Assembly (NCBI RefSeq): GCF_017695975.1
Contig: NZ_JAAORN010000002.1
Span: 434,001-498,000 of the forward strand
Origin: Prochlorococcus marinus CUG1417
GTDB lineage: Bacteria > Cyanobacteriota > Cyanobacteriia > PCC-6307 > Cyanobiaceae
DNA length: 64,000 nucleotides
Reading direction: 5' to 3'
A program made the translations under genes and the position numbers. This document shows positions 9,497 through 18,355 of the stretch, in pieces. Each line of letters begins with the position of its first letter. Positions within the stretch are counted from its first letter, which is position 1. Under the pieces are notes generated by a model. The model made no database searches. It was given only the letters and a program-made list of their open reading frames with translations, and had not been told where the DNA came from.

Positions 9497-10276
9497 TTGG
9501 TGTCTTCTCAAAAAATATTTCTATTTGATTTCGATGGAGTAATAGTCGATGGAATGCAAGAATACTGGCTTAGTTCCTTACTAGCCTGTGAAAGATATTT
9601 AAATTCACCCTACATCTCTTTTGATCAAAAACTTTATAAAAAAGTACCAAATTCTTTCAAAGAAATTAGGCCTTGGGTTAAATATGGTTGGGAAATGATT
9701 CTAATTGTTCACGAAATTATAAAAACAGAAAATCCATTAAAAAATGATAATAAAGATGATTTCATTAATAATTATCATCAAAATTGCCAGAGGATATTAA
9801 ATGAAAATTCGTGGATTGCCGAAGATTTACAAAAAATGTTAGATAAGTCTCGCAAGTACCAAATTGATAAAGATTTTAAATCGTGGGTAAATTTACATAA
9901 TCCTTTTTTTGAAATTATAAATTTTATGAAAGAATTAAAGAAAAGGGAAATAAAAACTGGAGTTATAACAACTAAAGGTAAAATATTTGCAGAAAAAATT
10001 CTCAAACAATTAAATATTTTTCCAGAATTTATTTTTGGTTATGAATCCGGAACAAAAATTAAAATAGCTGAAAAGCTTACACAAAATTATGAAATTTTAG
10101 GCTTTATAGAAGATAGAAAAAAAACTCTCATAGATATTAAACAAAATCCCGAAACTTCTCACATTCCATGCTTCCTAGCTGATTGGGGATATTTGAAAGA
10201 GTCAGATAGATATACTTTAAGTAATGAAATCAAATTATTAAAATTAGGCAACCTTGAGGAATTAGTTGCAATTTAA
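9497..10276 (+). CDS. HAD-superfamily hydrolase, cyanobacterial
   Basis: This is a haloacid-dehalogenase-fold phosphatase or phosphatase-like protein; its substrate cannot be told from sequence. Motif I is FDFDGVIVDG with D11 and D13, motif II is near GVITTKGK (about residue 155), and motif IV is GFIEDRKKTL. A long helical cap of about 120 residues lies between motifs I and II. The start is uncertain: TTG 9497 or GTG 9500 directly after it. It follows tRNA-Gln by 13 bases and is probably transcribed independently of recA. Confidence 0.8.
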   Translation: MVSSQKIFLFDFDGVIVDGMQEYWLSSLLACERYLNSPYISFDQKLYKKVPNSFKEIRPWVKYGWEMILIVHEIIKTENPLKNDNKDDFINNYHQNCQRILNENSWIAEDLQKMLDKSRKYQIDKDFKSWVNLHNPFFEIINFMKELKKREIKTGVITTKGKIFAEKILKQLNIFPEFIFGYESGTKIKIAEKLTQNYEILGFIEDRKKTLIDIKQNPETSHIPCFLADWGYLKESDRYTLSNEIKLLKLGNLEELVAI

Positions 10277-10290
10277 AGATAATCAGCTAG

Positions 10291-10304
10291 AGTACAGATG
10301 TACT
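10291..10304. promoter_or_regulatory. LexA/SOS-type operator upstream of recA
   Basis: The sequence AGTACAGATGTACT is a perfect inverted repeat of AGTAC with a 4-base spacer. It matches the published cyanobacterial LexA consensus RGTACNNNDGTWCB at every position. It overlaps a -10-like TATAGT at 10304-10309, so a bound repressor would block RNA polymerase. It lies 85 bases before the recA start. Confidence 0.75.
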
Positions 10305-10388
10305 ATAGTTTGTATTTATGAAGTTTGGTTTAAATAAAAATTTCCAAATTTAGAATAATTACAAGAACTCTAACCGATAAATCAAACA

Positions 10389-11486
10389 ATGAGCCTTGAA
10401 GACAAAAAAAACGCTGAATCAAAAGAAAAAGACAAGGCTTTGAGTCTTGTCCTAGGCCAAATAGAAAGAAATTTTGGACGAGGATCAATAATGAGACTTG
10501 GTGACGCCTCGAGAATGAAAGTAGAAACAATATCTACTGGAGCGCTCACCTTAGATCTAGCATTAGGAGGAGGCTATCCAAAAGGAAGAGTAGTAGAAGT
10601 TTATGGCCCAGAAAGTTCAGGAAAAACTACATTAACTCTTCACGCGATTGCAGAAGTCCAAAAGAATGGAGGAGTAGCTGCATTTGTAGATGCTGAGCAT
10701 GCGCTCGATCCAGTTTATGCAGCCTCTTTAGGAGTTGATGTTGAAAATTTGTTAGTTTCACAACCAGATACTGGTGAAATGGCTCTGGAGATAGTTGACC
10801 AACTTATAAGATCAAGTGCAGTAGATCTTGTTGTTGTTGACTCAGTCGCAGCACTAACCCCAAGGGCAGAGATAGAAGGAGAAATGGGAGATCACGTAAT
10901 TGGAAGCCAAGCAAGACTAATGAGCCAAGCAATGAGAAAAATAACAGGCAATATTGGCAAATCTGGATGTACGGTAATATTCCTGAATCAATTACGCCTA
11001 AAAATTGGCGTTACATACGGCAATCCAGAAACAACCACAGGAGGTAATGCATTAAAATTTTATGCCTCAGTGAGACTTGATATCAGAAGAATTCAAACTC
11101 TTAAAAGAGGTACTGAAGAATATGGTATAAGAGCAAAAGTGAAAGTAGCAAAAAACAAAGTTGCACCACCATTTAGAATTGCAGAGTTTGATATTCTCTT
11201 CGGAAAAGGTATTAGTACAACAGGATGTTTATTAGATTTAGCAGAAGAGACTAATATCATAATAAGAAGAGGTGCTTGGTACAGTTATGAAGGAGAAAAT
11301 ATTGGACAAGGAAGAGATAATACAATTATTTGGCTTGATCAAAACTTAGAAATTAGGAATAAAGTAGAATCTATGGTTAAAGAAAAATTAACAGAAGGAA
11401 CAGAAGTTAGTTCAAATTCAATGAAAGCATTAAATAGCAGTCCTGCTAATACAATCGCTGTTAATGATATAAAAACAGTAGCTTAG
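10389..11486 (+). CDS. recA: Recombinase RecA
   Basis: RecA forms filaments on single-stranded DNA, drives strand exchange, and stimulates LexA self-cleavage. The 365-residue protein has the Walker A motif GPESSGKTT at residues 73-81, the VVVDSVAAL Walker B region and the L2 loop segment [15 protein letters not shown]. Length is typical. The start ATG 10389 fits the family N-terminus. Regulation by LexA is suggested by the operator at 10291-10304. It converges on the next gene with only two bases between stops. Confidence 0.98.
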   Translation: MSLEDKKNAESKEKDKALSLVLGQIERNFGRGSIMRLGDASRMKVETISTGALTLDLALGGGYPKGRVVEVYGPESSGKTTLTLHAIAEVQKNGGVAAFVDAEHALDPVYAASLGVDVENLLVSQPDTGEMALEIVDQLIRSSAVDLVVVDSVAALTPRAEIEGEMGDHVIGSQARLMSQAMRKITGNIGKSGCTVIFLNQLRLKIGVTYGNPETTTGGNALKFYASVRLDIRRIQTLKRGTEEYGIRAKVKVAKNKVAPPFRIAEFDILFGKGISTTGCLLDLAEETNIIIRRGAWYSYEGENIGQGRDNTIIWLDQNLEIRNKVESMVKEKLTEGTEVSSNSMKALNSSPANTIAVNDIKTVA

Positions 11487-11488
11487 AT

Positions 11489-11734
11489 TTATAAAGAATC
11501 AGCTAAAGTCCACCACCCAGCGGCAGGGCCTATAAATCTCACTACAATCCATAAGATTACTAACCCTCCGATTCCAACCCAACTGGCTTTAATACTTAAT
11601 TTAATTAGGTTATCTTTTTGATTGATTGTAAAAGGTAGCCATTCAAATAATCTTGGAGACTCATCAATTTTAGCTTTAGTATCATTTTTTTTTGGAGGTA
11701 AACCAAGTGTTTTACGTCTTTTTGCTTCTCCCAT
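11489..11734 (-). CDS. DUF2839-type small membrane protein
   Basis: This 81-residue protein starts MGEAKRRKTLGLPPKK, the hallmark N-terminus of the cyanobacterial DUF2839 family, whose function is unknown. One or two hydrophobic segments span about residues 50-70 (VGIGGLVILWIVVRF). The N-terminal half is basic and soluble. It is 29 bases downstream of the helicase-like gene on the same strand, so the two may be cotranscribed. Confidence 0.82.
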   Translation of the reverse strand: MGEAKRRKTLGLPPKKNDTKAKIDESPRLFEWLPFTINQKDNLIKLSIKASWVGIGGLVILWIVVRFIGPAAGWWTLADSL

Positions 11735-11763
11735 ATTTCTTTAGTTATTTACAAAATCATAAC

Positions 11764-13212
11764 CTAATCAAAAGGTAGCATATAGTTAATTTGTTTTGAG
11801 GGTTGAATGTTTTGCAAAAGTAATCTTCCCCAGTACCTTTTATTTGCTCTTCCATCAAGGATTATTAACTTACCTGAATTTCTTCTTAAAGGAGAAATAG
11901 ATCTTTCGATTTTTATTCTGGCTTGAGGAAGAAAGAAGTCTCTAAACCAATCTTGAGAAAGCTTCTTTTGATGAGAGACTGTAATTGCATTAATAGGTTC
12001 TGACATATTCGGGATCGGCAGTAAAGGAATGATAATTTGTTCTGGAATTTGAATTAAATAAGAATTCATAATCCACCAGTCAAAACTAGCGCAAAGGATT
12101 TCATTCTTACCAGAGGGAATCGTCTCTAGCAATACCCTCTTCCCGTACTTAGAAGCTAATTCTGTAGCAAGGTTAATTTTTAAATCAATATCATCAGACA
12201 AAACTAAAGTTAAACCCTTTCTAAAAAGTATTAACTTTTTGCATTTATCCAAGATTGAATTGGCAAAAAGAGGATTATTCGGAAGCAACTGTTTAGAGGG
12301 TACATATAATAAAATCTTTTTCTCTTCAAAATTACTTTTAAAATCAATAACCAAATCAATATCTAAGCTATGCTTTTTAAAATACATTTGAAAAAAATTA
12401 TCTTTTCTCAATGCTGATAAAAAAACAAATTTATTATTTGAAAAAAATTCCTTAATTTGAGAAAGTTCATCTATTGGCTGCAAATACAAACTCCAATCTA
12501 AATCTGTATCGTTTAACTTTACCCAACATGCCCAGCCTTGAGATAATGCTTTGCTAACCCTTGAAAACTTATCAGAAAAAAAAGAATTTTTATAAAAAAA
12601 GTTTGAAAAGAAACTAATTTCTTTTTCATCTAAATTTATATAACTATTTCCTAAGACCTTTCTCATGAAAAACCTTTTCTTCAGTAAATCATATATTTTT
12701 ATAAATTTTTGATTGATTAATTCAAATTCTTGAAAATTTTTTGTCCAATCTTTTTTAAGTAAAGAAATTCTATAATGATTTTTTAAATCCTCTTTTATGT
12801 CCTCAATTCCAGAATAAACTATTCGATGATTTCTAAGATTACGTGAATTGGGATCGTTAAGAAAATTTTGAATTGTTATTAAGCGAATATGATGATTTGC
12901 AAAAATAAATTGATCATTTTTCAAAATAAAATTAAAACCTAGATTTTTCAATGAATCAATCTGAAATTGGCTTATAAATTGAATTTTTTCTTTAGATAAA
13001 ATAAAAGTTGAATCCTCTTCCTTCAAAAATAAAGAAATCAAAATTGGAGGTAACCAATCATAGCTAGAGAAAATTTCTGAATTAATTAGATATGTAGAGT
13101 CATTTTCAATACATTTGGAAATTATCCTCCCAAAAGAATATATGTGCTCCCAACTAATACTTTGATCTCTCAAAAAATTTTTTAAGTATTGATGACTTAA
13201 AATTTCAAGCAT
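11764..13212 (-). CDS. DinG/XPD-like helicase relative lacking the P-loop
   Basis: The last ~150 of 482 residues resemble the second RecA-like domain of DinG/Rad3 helicases: IIIPLLPIPNMSEPINA, then FFLPQARIKIERSISPLRR and IILDGRANKRYWGRLLL. In active members the middle segment reads Q..GR..R; here it is ERSISPLRR, so the arginine-finger motif is altered. No Walker A (GxGKT/S) is visible in the N-terminal 330 residues, which are not recognisable. It is probably not an active ATP-driven helicase, although the family is evidently retained. It is divergent from tyrA. Confidence 0.68.
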   Translation of the reverse strand: MLEILSHQYLKNFLRDQSISWEHIYSFGRIISKCIENDSTYLINSEIFSSYDWLPPILISLFLKEEDSTFILSKEKIQFISQFQIDSLKNLGFNFILKNDQFIFANHHIRLITIQNFLNDPNSRNLRNHRIVYSGIEDIKEDLKNHYRISLLKKDWTKNFQEFELINQKFIKIYDLLKKRFFMRKVLGNSYINLDEKEISFFSNFFYKNSFFSDKFSRVSKALSQGWACWVKLNDTDLDWSLYLQPIDELSQIKEFFSNNKFVFLSALRKDNFFQMYFKKHSLDIDLVIDFKSNFEEKKILLYVPSKQLLPNNPLFANSILDKCKKLILFRKGLTLVLSDDIDLKINLATELASKYGKRVLLETIPSGKNEILCASFDWWIMNSYLIQIPEQIIIPLLPIPNMSEPINAITVSHQKKLSQDWFRDFFLPQARIKIERSISPLRRNSGKLIILDGRANKRYWGRLLLQNIQPSKQINYMLPFD

Positions 13213-13307
13213 TTATAATTAATTTAATTTCAAATATGTACAAAATTTATGAAACTAATATACAAAAAATTGGTATCAATATAAGAGAGTCTTGAATTAA
13301 TCAATCT

Positions 13308-14147
13308 ATGAAAATTGGAATAGTAGGATTAGGTTTAATTGGCGGTTCTTTAGGATTAAAACTCCAAAGTCTAAATCATACAATTTATGGAATAGCAAAT
13401 AATGCACTTAATGAAAAAAAAGCTAAGGATAAAAAACTTGCAAATTTCGTTAGCTGTGATCTTAGCTTATTAAAAAAATGTGAGCTAATAATTTTGGCAT
13501 TGCCTATCAAAGATTTAATCAGTCCTTCTCAACAATTAGTATCATCAATACCTCAGGAAACAATTCTAACTGATGTGGGCTCTGTCAAAGAACCAATTGT
13601 AAATACATGGGAAAATTTACATCCTCTATTTATTGGATCTCATCCAATGGCAGGAACAGAAAAAAAAGGAGTCGATTCAGGTTTTGAAGGTCTTTTTAAA
13701 AATACAAAATGGATTATTACCCCAACACAAAATAGTGATTTAAATGCAGTCAGAACTATTTCCGAGCTCATAAAATCAATGGATTGTGAAATTTGCCAAG
13801 CTTCGCCAAAAGAGCATGATGAAGCAGTATCTCTAATTTCACATTTGCCTATATTTTTAGCCTCTGCCCTAATTGAAACTGCCCATACAAAAAATAATCA
13901 ATCTTTATTAGATCTCACGCAAAAATTGGCTGCTACAGGATTTGCTGACACTTCGAGAGTTGGCGGAGGTAATGAACAACTAGGCTTAGATTTAGCTATT
14001 AATAATCAGATTAATGTTTTAAATTCTATAAATAATTTTAAAAATAAGCTGAATAAACTGGAATCTCTTATTAAAGAAAACAATTGGGATTTACTTTCTA
14101 GCAAACTTGCTGAGGCAAAAGAAATTAGAAAAAATTTTATAAACTAA
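13308..14147 (+). CDS. tyrA: Prephenate/arogenate dehydrogenase
   Basis: TyrA makes the tyrosine precursor by oxidative decarboxylation of arogenate or prephenate with NAD(P). The 279-residue protein starts with the Rossmann motif GIVGLGLIGGSLG (residues 4-16) and has SHPMAGTEKKGVDSG in the catalytic region. Cyanobacterial enzymes usually prefer arogenate and NADP; that preference is inferred, not seen. No ACT domain is present. Its last 11 bases overlap the convergent crtD-like gene. Confidence 0.93.
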   Translation: MKIGIVGLGLIGGSLGLKLQSLNHTIYGIANNALNEKKAKDKKLANFVSCDLSLLKKCELIILALPIKDLISPSQQLVSSIPQETILTDVGSVKEPIVNTWENLHPLFIGSHPMAGTEKKGVDSGFEGLFKNTKWIITPTQNSDLNAVRTISELIKSMDCEICQASPKEHDEAVSLISHLPIFLASALIETAHTKNNQSLLDLTQKLAATGFADTSRVGGGNEQLGLDLAINNQINVLNSINNFKNKLNKLESLIKENNWDLLSSKLAEAKEIRKNFIN

Positions 14148-15642
14148 AATTTTCTACACCTTTGGAAGCTAAAATTTGCCTTGAAACCATTAATGCAGAC
14201 TGACTAACACCCGCAGTCCCCTCTCCTGGATAAATCGAATCTCCACATAGCCATAAACCTTTAAAAGGAGTCCTACTTGATAATCCAAATAAACCAAAAA
14301 TATCTGGATTTTGACCAAGCCCACCAACTATTCCATTAGGTCTCTTAGTCCATTTTTCAAAGCCCAGTGGAGTTGCCAATTCCCTATGTAGCCAATTTTC
14401 AGGATCAATATCAAATTTACTTTCCAATTCAAGCGATATTTTTTTCATGAAACCATTTTTCTTCTTTAAGTAAGTTTGTTTATCTAGATCAAACCAATCT
14501 TTAGTTTTGGTAAAGATACTCGCAATTAAAGTAACCTCACCTTTTGGCGCTCTTCCATCACCATCATCACTTATTGATACAAATAACGAACAAAATTCTT
14601 TCGAAACAAATTGATAATGATTGGAGAATGTTTTTTTAATATGTTCTTTTTTTAATGCTGAATAAAAAACTACAGCTCCACTTGGATCAGGCAAATTATT
14701 AAGTCGATTTTTATAATTTTTTTTTCTTTCTAAAGGATCTTTCAAATGCTTGAGCAAAGATTGTGGAGGCGCAGTATAAATCACATCTTTTGCTTGGTAA
14801 ATAAAAGATTTTTGTTTCGAATTGGCAGATACTTTCCAATACATATTTACGTCGTCAAAAGTTATAGAATTAACTTCTTGTCCAAAAATTAAATTGACTC
14901 CAGTTTCCCTTAATGAACTTTCTAATGCTTCACTTAAAGACTGCATAGATTTTTTAAGATGCCACAGACCATGTGGCTGTTGACACATCTGAAGCACAGT
15001 AGACCCATATAATGCTGCAGTATTATAAATATCCTCTTGAGAATAAAGTTTTAGTTGAAGATTTAAGAATTTAATCAAGCGCTCATTCTTGGATAATCCA
15101 CATATACGCAATAAATCAAAAATAGTAGATTTAAGTAAGACTCCTGTGACAAGGTTTGAAGGTGATAGTGCTTTTAAAAGTTGAGAAAAATCCCAAAAAT
15201 TACTTATTGGTAATACAGGATTATTATTCGCGAATAACCAATTACTTTGATGTATGAGATTACAAAGTTTCCAAAATCTACGACTCCCAGGAAATTGCAT
15301 TTCTTGTTCAGCAATCCATTTACTTTTTTCATACCAGATTGGTATAGGCTTACCACCATCATTTAAATCAACAATGCAAGCAGGATCCAAAATTGTAGCT
15401 TCAGGAGATGGAATATCTAAAAAATCAAATATTCTAGAATGTATTCCACCTTTTTCTAAACCAGCAACCTGAGTTGCACCAACATCAAATATATAATCCT
15501 TTCTTTTAAAAGTACCTGCACATCCTCCTGCTTGTGTATGAGATTCGATTAAAGTCACTGATAATCCTTGTTTTGATAAAATTGCTGCAGAAGTTAGTCC
15601 TGCTATACCAGCTCCAACAACAACAACTTCGGACTTTCTCAT
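14137..15642 (-). CDS. crtD: CrtD-like carotenoid desaturase/FAD oxidoreductase
   Basis: This belongs to the phytoene-dehydrogenase/isomerase flavoprotein family. The N-terminal dinucleotide fold VVVGAGIAGLTSAAIL and the C-terminal FAD segment GLWLCGDSIYPGEGTAGVSQ are both present. In cyanobacteria the closest named type is the C-3',4' desaturase CrtD. Its substrate in an organism making zeaxanthin and alpha-carotene is uncertain, and CrtH-like isomerase remains an alternative. I start it at ATG 15642 (MRKSEVVVVG), giving 501 residues; the longer frame from 15663 adds a hydrophobic heptad and overlaps the divergent gene. Confidence 0.72.
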   Translation of the reverse strand: MRKSEVVVVGAGIAGLTSAAILSKQGLSVTLIESHTQAGGCAGTFKRKDYIFDVGATQVAGLEKGGIHSRIFDFLDIPSPEATILDPACIVDLNDGGKPIPIWYEKSKWIAEQEMQFPGSRRFWKLCNLIHQSNWLFANNNPVLPISNFWDFSQLLKALSPSNLVTGVLLKSTIFDLLRICGLSKNERLIKFLNLQLKLYSQEDIYNTAALYGSTVLQMCQQPHGLWHLKKSMQSLSEALESSLRETGVNLIFGQEVNSITFDDVNMYWKVSANSKQKSFIYQAKDVIYTAPPQSLLKHLKDPLERKKNYKNRLNNLPDPSGAVVFYSALKKEHIKKTFSNHYQFVSKEFCSLFVSISDDGDGRAPKGEVTLIASIFTKTKDWFDLDKQTYLKKKNGFMKKISLELESKFDIDPENWLHRELATPLGFEKWTKRPNGIVGGLGQNPDIFGLFGLSSRTPFKGLWLCGDSIYPGEGTAGVSQSALMVSRQILASKGVENFSL

Positions 15643-15647
15643 TGAAA

Positions 15648-16526
15648 ATGCAAAAATTATCACCCATTGAAGTTAACGAAATTTGTAATGAATTAGGGGA
15701 AACCTATCCAAAAAGTATTGATCAAGTACATGGTGGTGATATTCATAGTGCTTGGCAAATAGAATTCTCAAACAAAAAATTATTCCTTAAAAGAAACATT
15801 AGAAACAAAAAACTTCTTGAATTTGAAAAATTTTGTCTTCAAAATTTGAGAAAGTATATTAATCAAGAAAACATAATCATTCCTGAAGTTATTGCATATA
15901 AAAATATAAAAAATATAGAGATTCTTTTAATTGATTGGATAGATATGCAAAACTTTGACCAAAAAAAACTTGGAAAAGGATTAGGAGAAATGCACTTAAA
16001 ATCAGCTGAATCTAATCCAAACATGTTTGGATTTCCTGTTGAGGGTTTTATAGGAACAACTGATCAAAAAAAAGGCTGGGACGAGAATTGGATAGATTGT
16101 TTTTTAAACTTACGGATTATACCTCAATTATTAATCCTTGAATCTAAAATATTAGACACAGAAACTAAAAATAAAGTTAAAGGAAAAATTAAATCAGAAT
16201 TACTAAATCATAAACCAATAAATTCTCTTGTTCATGGTGATTTGTGGTCAGGAAATGCAGGGATAGATAAAAGTGGTAGGGGTGTTATATTTGACCCTGC
16301 ATCTTGGTGGGCAGATAATGAAGTAGATATAGCTATGACAAAATTATTTGGAGGTTTTAGAAAAGAATTTTATGAGGAGTATCATAAAATTTTTCCAATA
16401 AAAAATGGATTTGAAAAAAGAACAATCATATATAATTTCTATCACATATTGAATCACGCCAATATGTTTGGAGGAGGATACTTAAAACAGGTTCATGATT
16501 ACGTAAGAGCAATACTCAATATGTAA
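15648..16526 (+). CDS. Fructosamine kinase family protein
   Basis: Members phosphorylate ketoamines on glycated proteins or free amines, starting their removal, although bacterial substrates are often ribulosamines. The fold is aminoglycoside-phosphotransferase-like: catalytic HGDLWSGN at residues 196-203 (D198), metal-binding FDPASW at 215-220, and DNEVDIAM after it. I start at ATG 15648, giving 292 residues, the family length. The open frame extends to 15534, but that part lies antisense to the crtD-like gene and resembles no family N-terminus. The two divergent starts are only 5 bases apart. Confidence 0.88.
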   Translation: MQKLSPIEVNEICNELGETYPKSIDQVHGGDIHSAWQIEFSNKKLFLKRNIRNKKLLEFEKFCLQNLRKYINQENIIIPEVIAYKNIKNIEILLIDWIDMQNFDQKKLGKGLGEMHLKSAESNPNMFGFPVEGFIGTTDQKKGWDENWIDCFLNLRIIPQLLILESKILDTETKNKVKGKIKSELLNHKPINSLVHGDLWSGNAGIDKSGRGVIFDPASWWADNEVDIAMTKLFGGFRKEFYEEYHKIFPIKNGFEKRTIIYNFYHILNHANMFGGGYLKQVHDYVRAILNM

Positions 16527-16533
16527 TCTTTAA

Positions 16534-16899
16534 CTAACCTAAATATGTTTTTTTAAGATTTTGTACCTTATCTAAAACAGCTTCACGATTTTCACTGGTA
16601 CGAAGATTTTGCCAGCTCCATTGACCAACAACGATTACACCTAGTAATTCTAATAAACCTGGAAGAATTGGGAAAAAGTTTATCGTGTCGATGACAACTT
16701 TAATTATTATCTGAGCTATTACGACGACAGCAATTATGCCTGCAGCCTTGCCGTACTTACCCATTTGAGTCCAATCAACATTACCAAGGGTTTCATTGAC
16801 TTTTCCCATAACATCAGAGTACTTCTCTGAAAAACTTTTGGTTTCTGAGCTTGTATCGGAGCCGGAGCCTTGGTTTGACTCTGGAGTGTTGTCACTCAT
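16534..16899 (-). CDS. CAAD/CURT1-type thylakoid membrane protein
   Basis: CAAD-domain proteins are small cyanobacterial membrane proteins related to plant CURT1, which bends thylakoid membranes. The same domain is fused to some cyanobacterial aminoacyl-tRNA synthetases. The 121 residues comprise an acidic, Ser-rich N-terminus (1-40), two adjacent hydrophobic helices (about 52-72 and 75-95) and a short amphipathic C-terminal helix. A role in membrane curvature is family knowledge and not shown here. It converges on the fructosamine kinase gene with 7 bases between. Confidence 0.8.
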   Translation of the reverse strand: MSDNTPESNQGSGSDTSSETKSFSEKYSDVMGKVNETLGNVDWTQMGKYGKAAGIIAVVVIAQIIIKVVIDTINFFPILPGLLELLGVIVVGQWSWQNLRTSENREAVLDKVQNLKKTYLG

Positions 16900-17193
16900 G
16901 AATTCAGTAAACTTAATATATGAACCAGACAGTATCGGAAAAAACGTCTGTTGACTACCTTTTTGTTGTGCAAAATTCCGAACCGAAACATTTTGTATTT
17001 TTTTAGAGACATTTTTATGTATGGTTTCTCAAGATATTTAAACTTAAAATTGATTTATAAAAACTTCACATTATTATCTAGTTCTAACAAAAACATTAAT
17101 AAATCAAAGTAATAAGAAAATTTTAAAAGGCTAAAATTTTTATTTTAATTATTATGTTTTCATAGTTTATCTCGCAAAAATTAAAAGATCGAA
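16900..17193. other. 294-base gap between divergent CAAD gene and moeB
   Basis: Among the larger gene-free stretches of the window, this must hold the promoters of two divergent genes. A 5-bp inverted repeat CAGAC/GTCTG near 16928-16953 falls in the leader of the CAAD gene. The rest is very AT-rich. I recognise no tRNA, conserved small RNA or operator. moeB has no obvious ribosome-binding site. Confidence 0.5.
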
Positions 17194-18339
17194 ATGTCCA
17201 AAGATATTAAATTTAATTTCTTAAACTCTGATGAAGAAGAAAGATATCAAAAGCATTTTACCCTCAAAGAGATAGGTTATGAAGGTCAACTAAATCTTAA
17301 GAACAGCTCAGTATTATGCATTGGAGCGGGTGGACTTGGATCTTCCGTTTTGCTTTATCTAGCCGCAGCAGGAATTGGGAGGATTGGAATAGTTGATAAC
17401 GATCAAGTTGAAAAGTCTAATCTCCAGAGACAGATAATTCATGAAACAAATACTATAGGCAATCTTAAAATTGATTCAGCTAAGGAAAGAATTAAAAAAT
17501 TCAATCCTAATTGTGAAATATTAACCTTTTCAGAGAGAATTAATCCTAAAAATGCTCTTAAAACATTAAAAGAATTTGATGTCATTTGTGATTGCTCGGA
17601 TAACTTTGGCACAAGATATTTAATAAATGATTCATGCTTGATATTAAATAAACCTCTAGTCTTTGGGAGTGTTCAGGGCTTTGAAGGGCAAGTGAGTGTT
17701 TTCAATTTATACAAAAACAGTCCTAATTTAAGAGACTTACTTCCAGAATCACCTTCAAAAAATGCTGCCCCTAGTTGCGCAGAATACGGGATAGTAGGCG
17801 TTTCAACAGGTTTAATAGGAATTCTTCAAGTTAATGAAATTATCAAAATCATTTTGAAAAAAGGTGAAATTTTAGATGGGAAGATTTTAATTTTTGATCT
17901 TTTGAATATGAATATGAAGAAATTACATCTCAAAAGTGATCATTTAAATAAAAGAATAAAAAATCTGTCTCAGTTTGAGCTTTTTTACAATAACGATGAA
18001 TATTGTGAGAAAAATAATGAAATTAACAGTATTAATGCTAATGACTTTAATAGTTTATACAAAGCAAAACCCAGCAAAATTCTTTTAATTGATGTTAGAG
18101 AAAATGAAGAATTTTCTACTTCTGCAATAGAGGGATCCATATCAATTCCTTTAAGCCATTTGAACCGAGAATCTGACTTAAAATTTATTCAAAAAGAAAG
18201 TTTAAGTAAAGAGGTTTTTACTATCTGTAAATCGGGGAAACGTTCTGAAAAAGCTTCAAGAATCTTAGCTCAATTCAAAATTCAGTCAAAATCTATTGAA
18301 GGCGGCATTGAAAAGGTAAAGAAAATATTATGCAATTAA
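17194..18339 (+). CDS. moeB: MoeB/ThiF-type E1 adenylyltransferase fused to rhodanese
   Basis: E1-like enzymes adenylate the C-terminal Gly-Gly of a small sulfur carrier (MoaD or ThiS); the rhodanese domain can then supply sulfur. The 381 residues show the ATP-binding GAGGLGS at 44-50, IVDNDQVEKSNLQRQ at 66-80, and a likely catalytic C195 in APSCAEYG. The rhodanese domain covers about 278-381 with active-site loop CKSGKRS (C345). The paired CxxC zinc ligands of E. coli MoeB are not visible. No Moco genes are nearby, so it may serve thiamine synthesis (ThiS) instead; this is an inference. Confidence 0.85.
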   Translation: MSKDIKFNFLNSDEEERYQKHFTLKEIGYEGQLNLKNSSVLCIGAGGLGSSVLLYLAAAGIGRIGIVDNDQVEKSNLQRQIIHETNTIGNLKIDSAKERIKKFNPNCEILTFSERINPKNALKTLKEFDVICDCSDNFGTRYLINDSCLILNKPLVFGSVQGFEGQVSVFNLYKNSPNLRDLLPESPSKNAAPSCAEYGIVGVSTGLIGILQVNEIIKIILKKGEILDGKILIFDLLNMNMKKLHLKSDHLNKRIKNLSQFELFYNNDEYCEKNNEINSINANDFNSLYKAKPSKILLIDVRENEEFSTSAIEGSISIPLSHLNRESDLKFIQKESLSKEVFTICKSGKRSEKASRILAQFKIQSKSIEGGIEKVKKILCN

Positions 18340-18355
18340 TTAAGTTTAAGAATAT

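Noticed and set aside
15534-15647. Upstream extension of the fructosamine kinase frame
   Set aside because: It lies antisense to the FAD-binding start of the crtD-like gene, is low-complexity, and is not part of the kinase fold.
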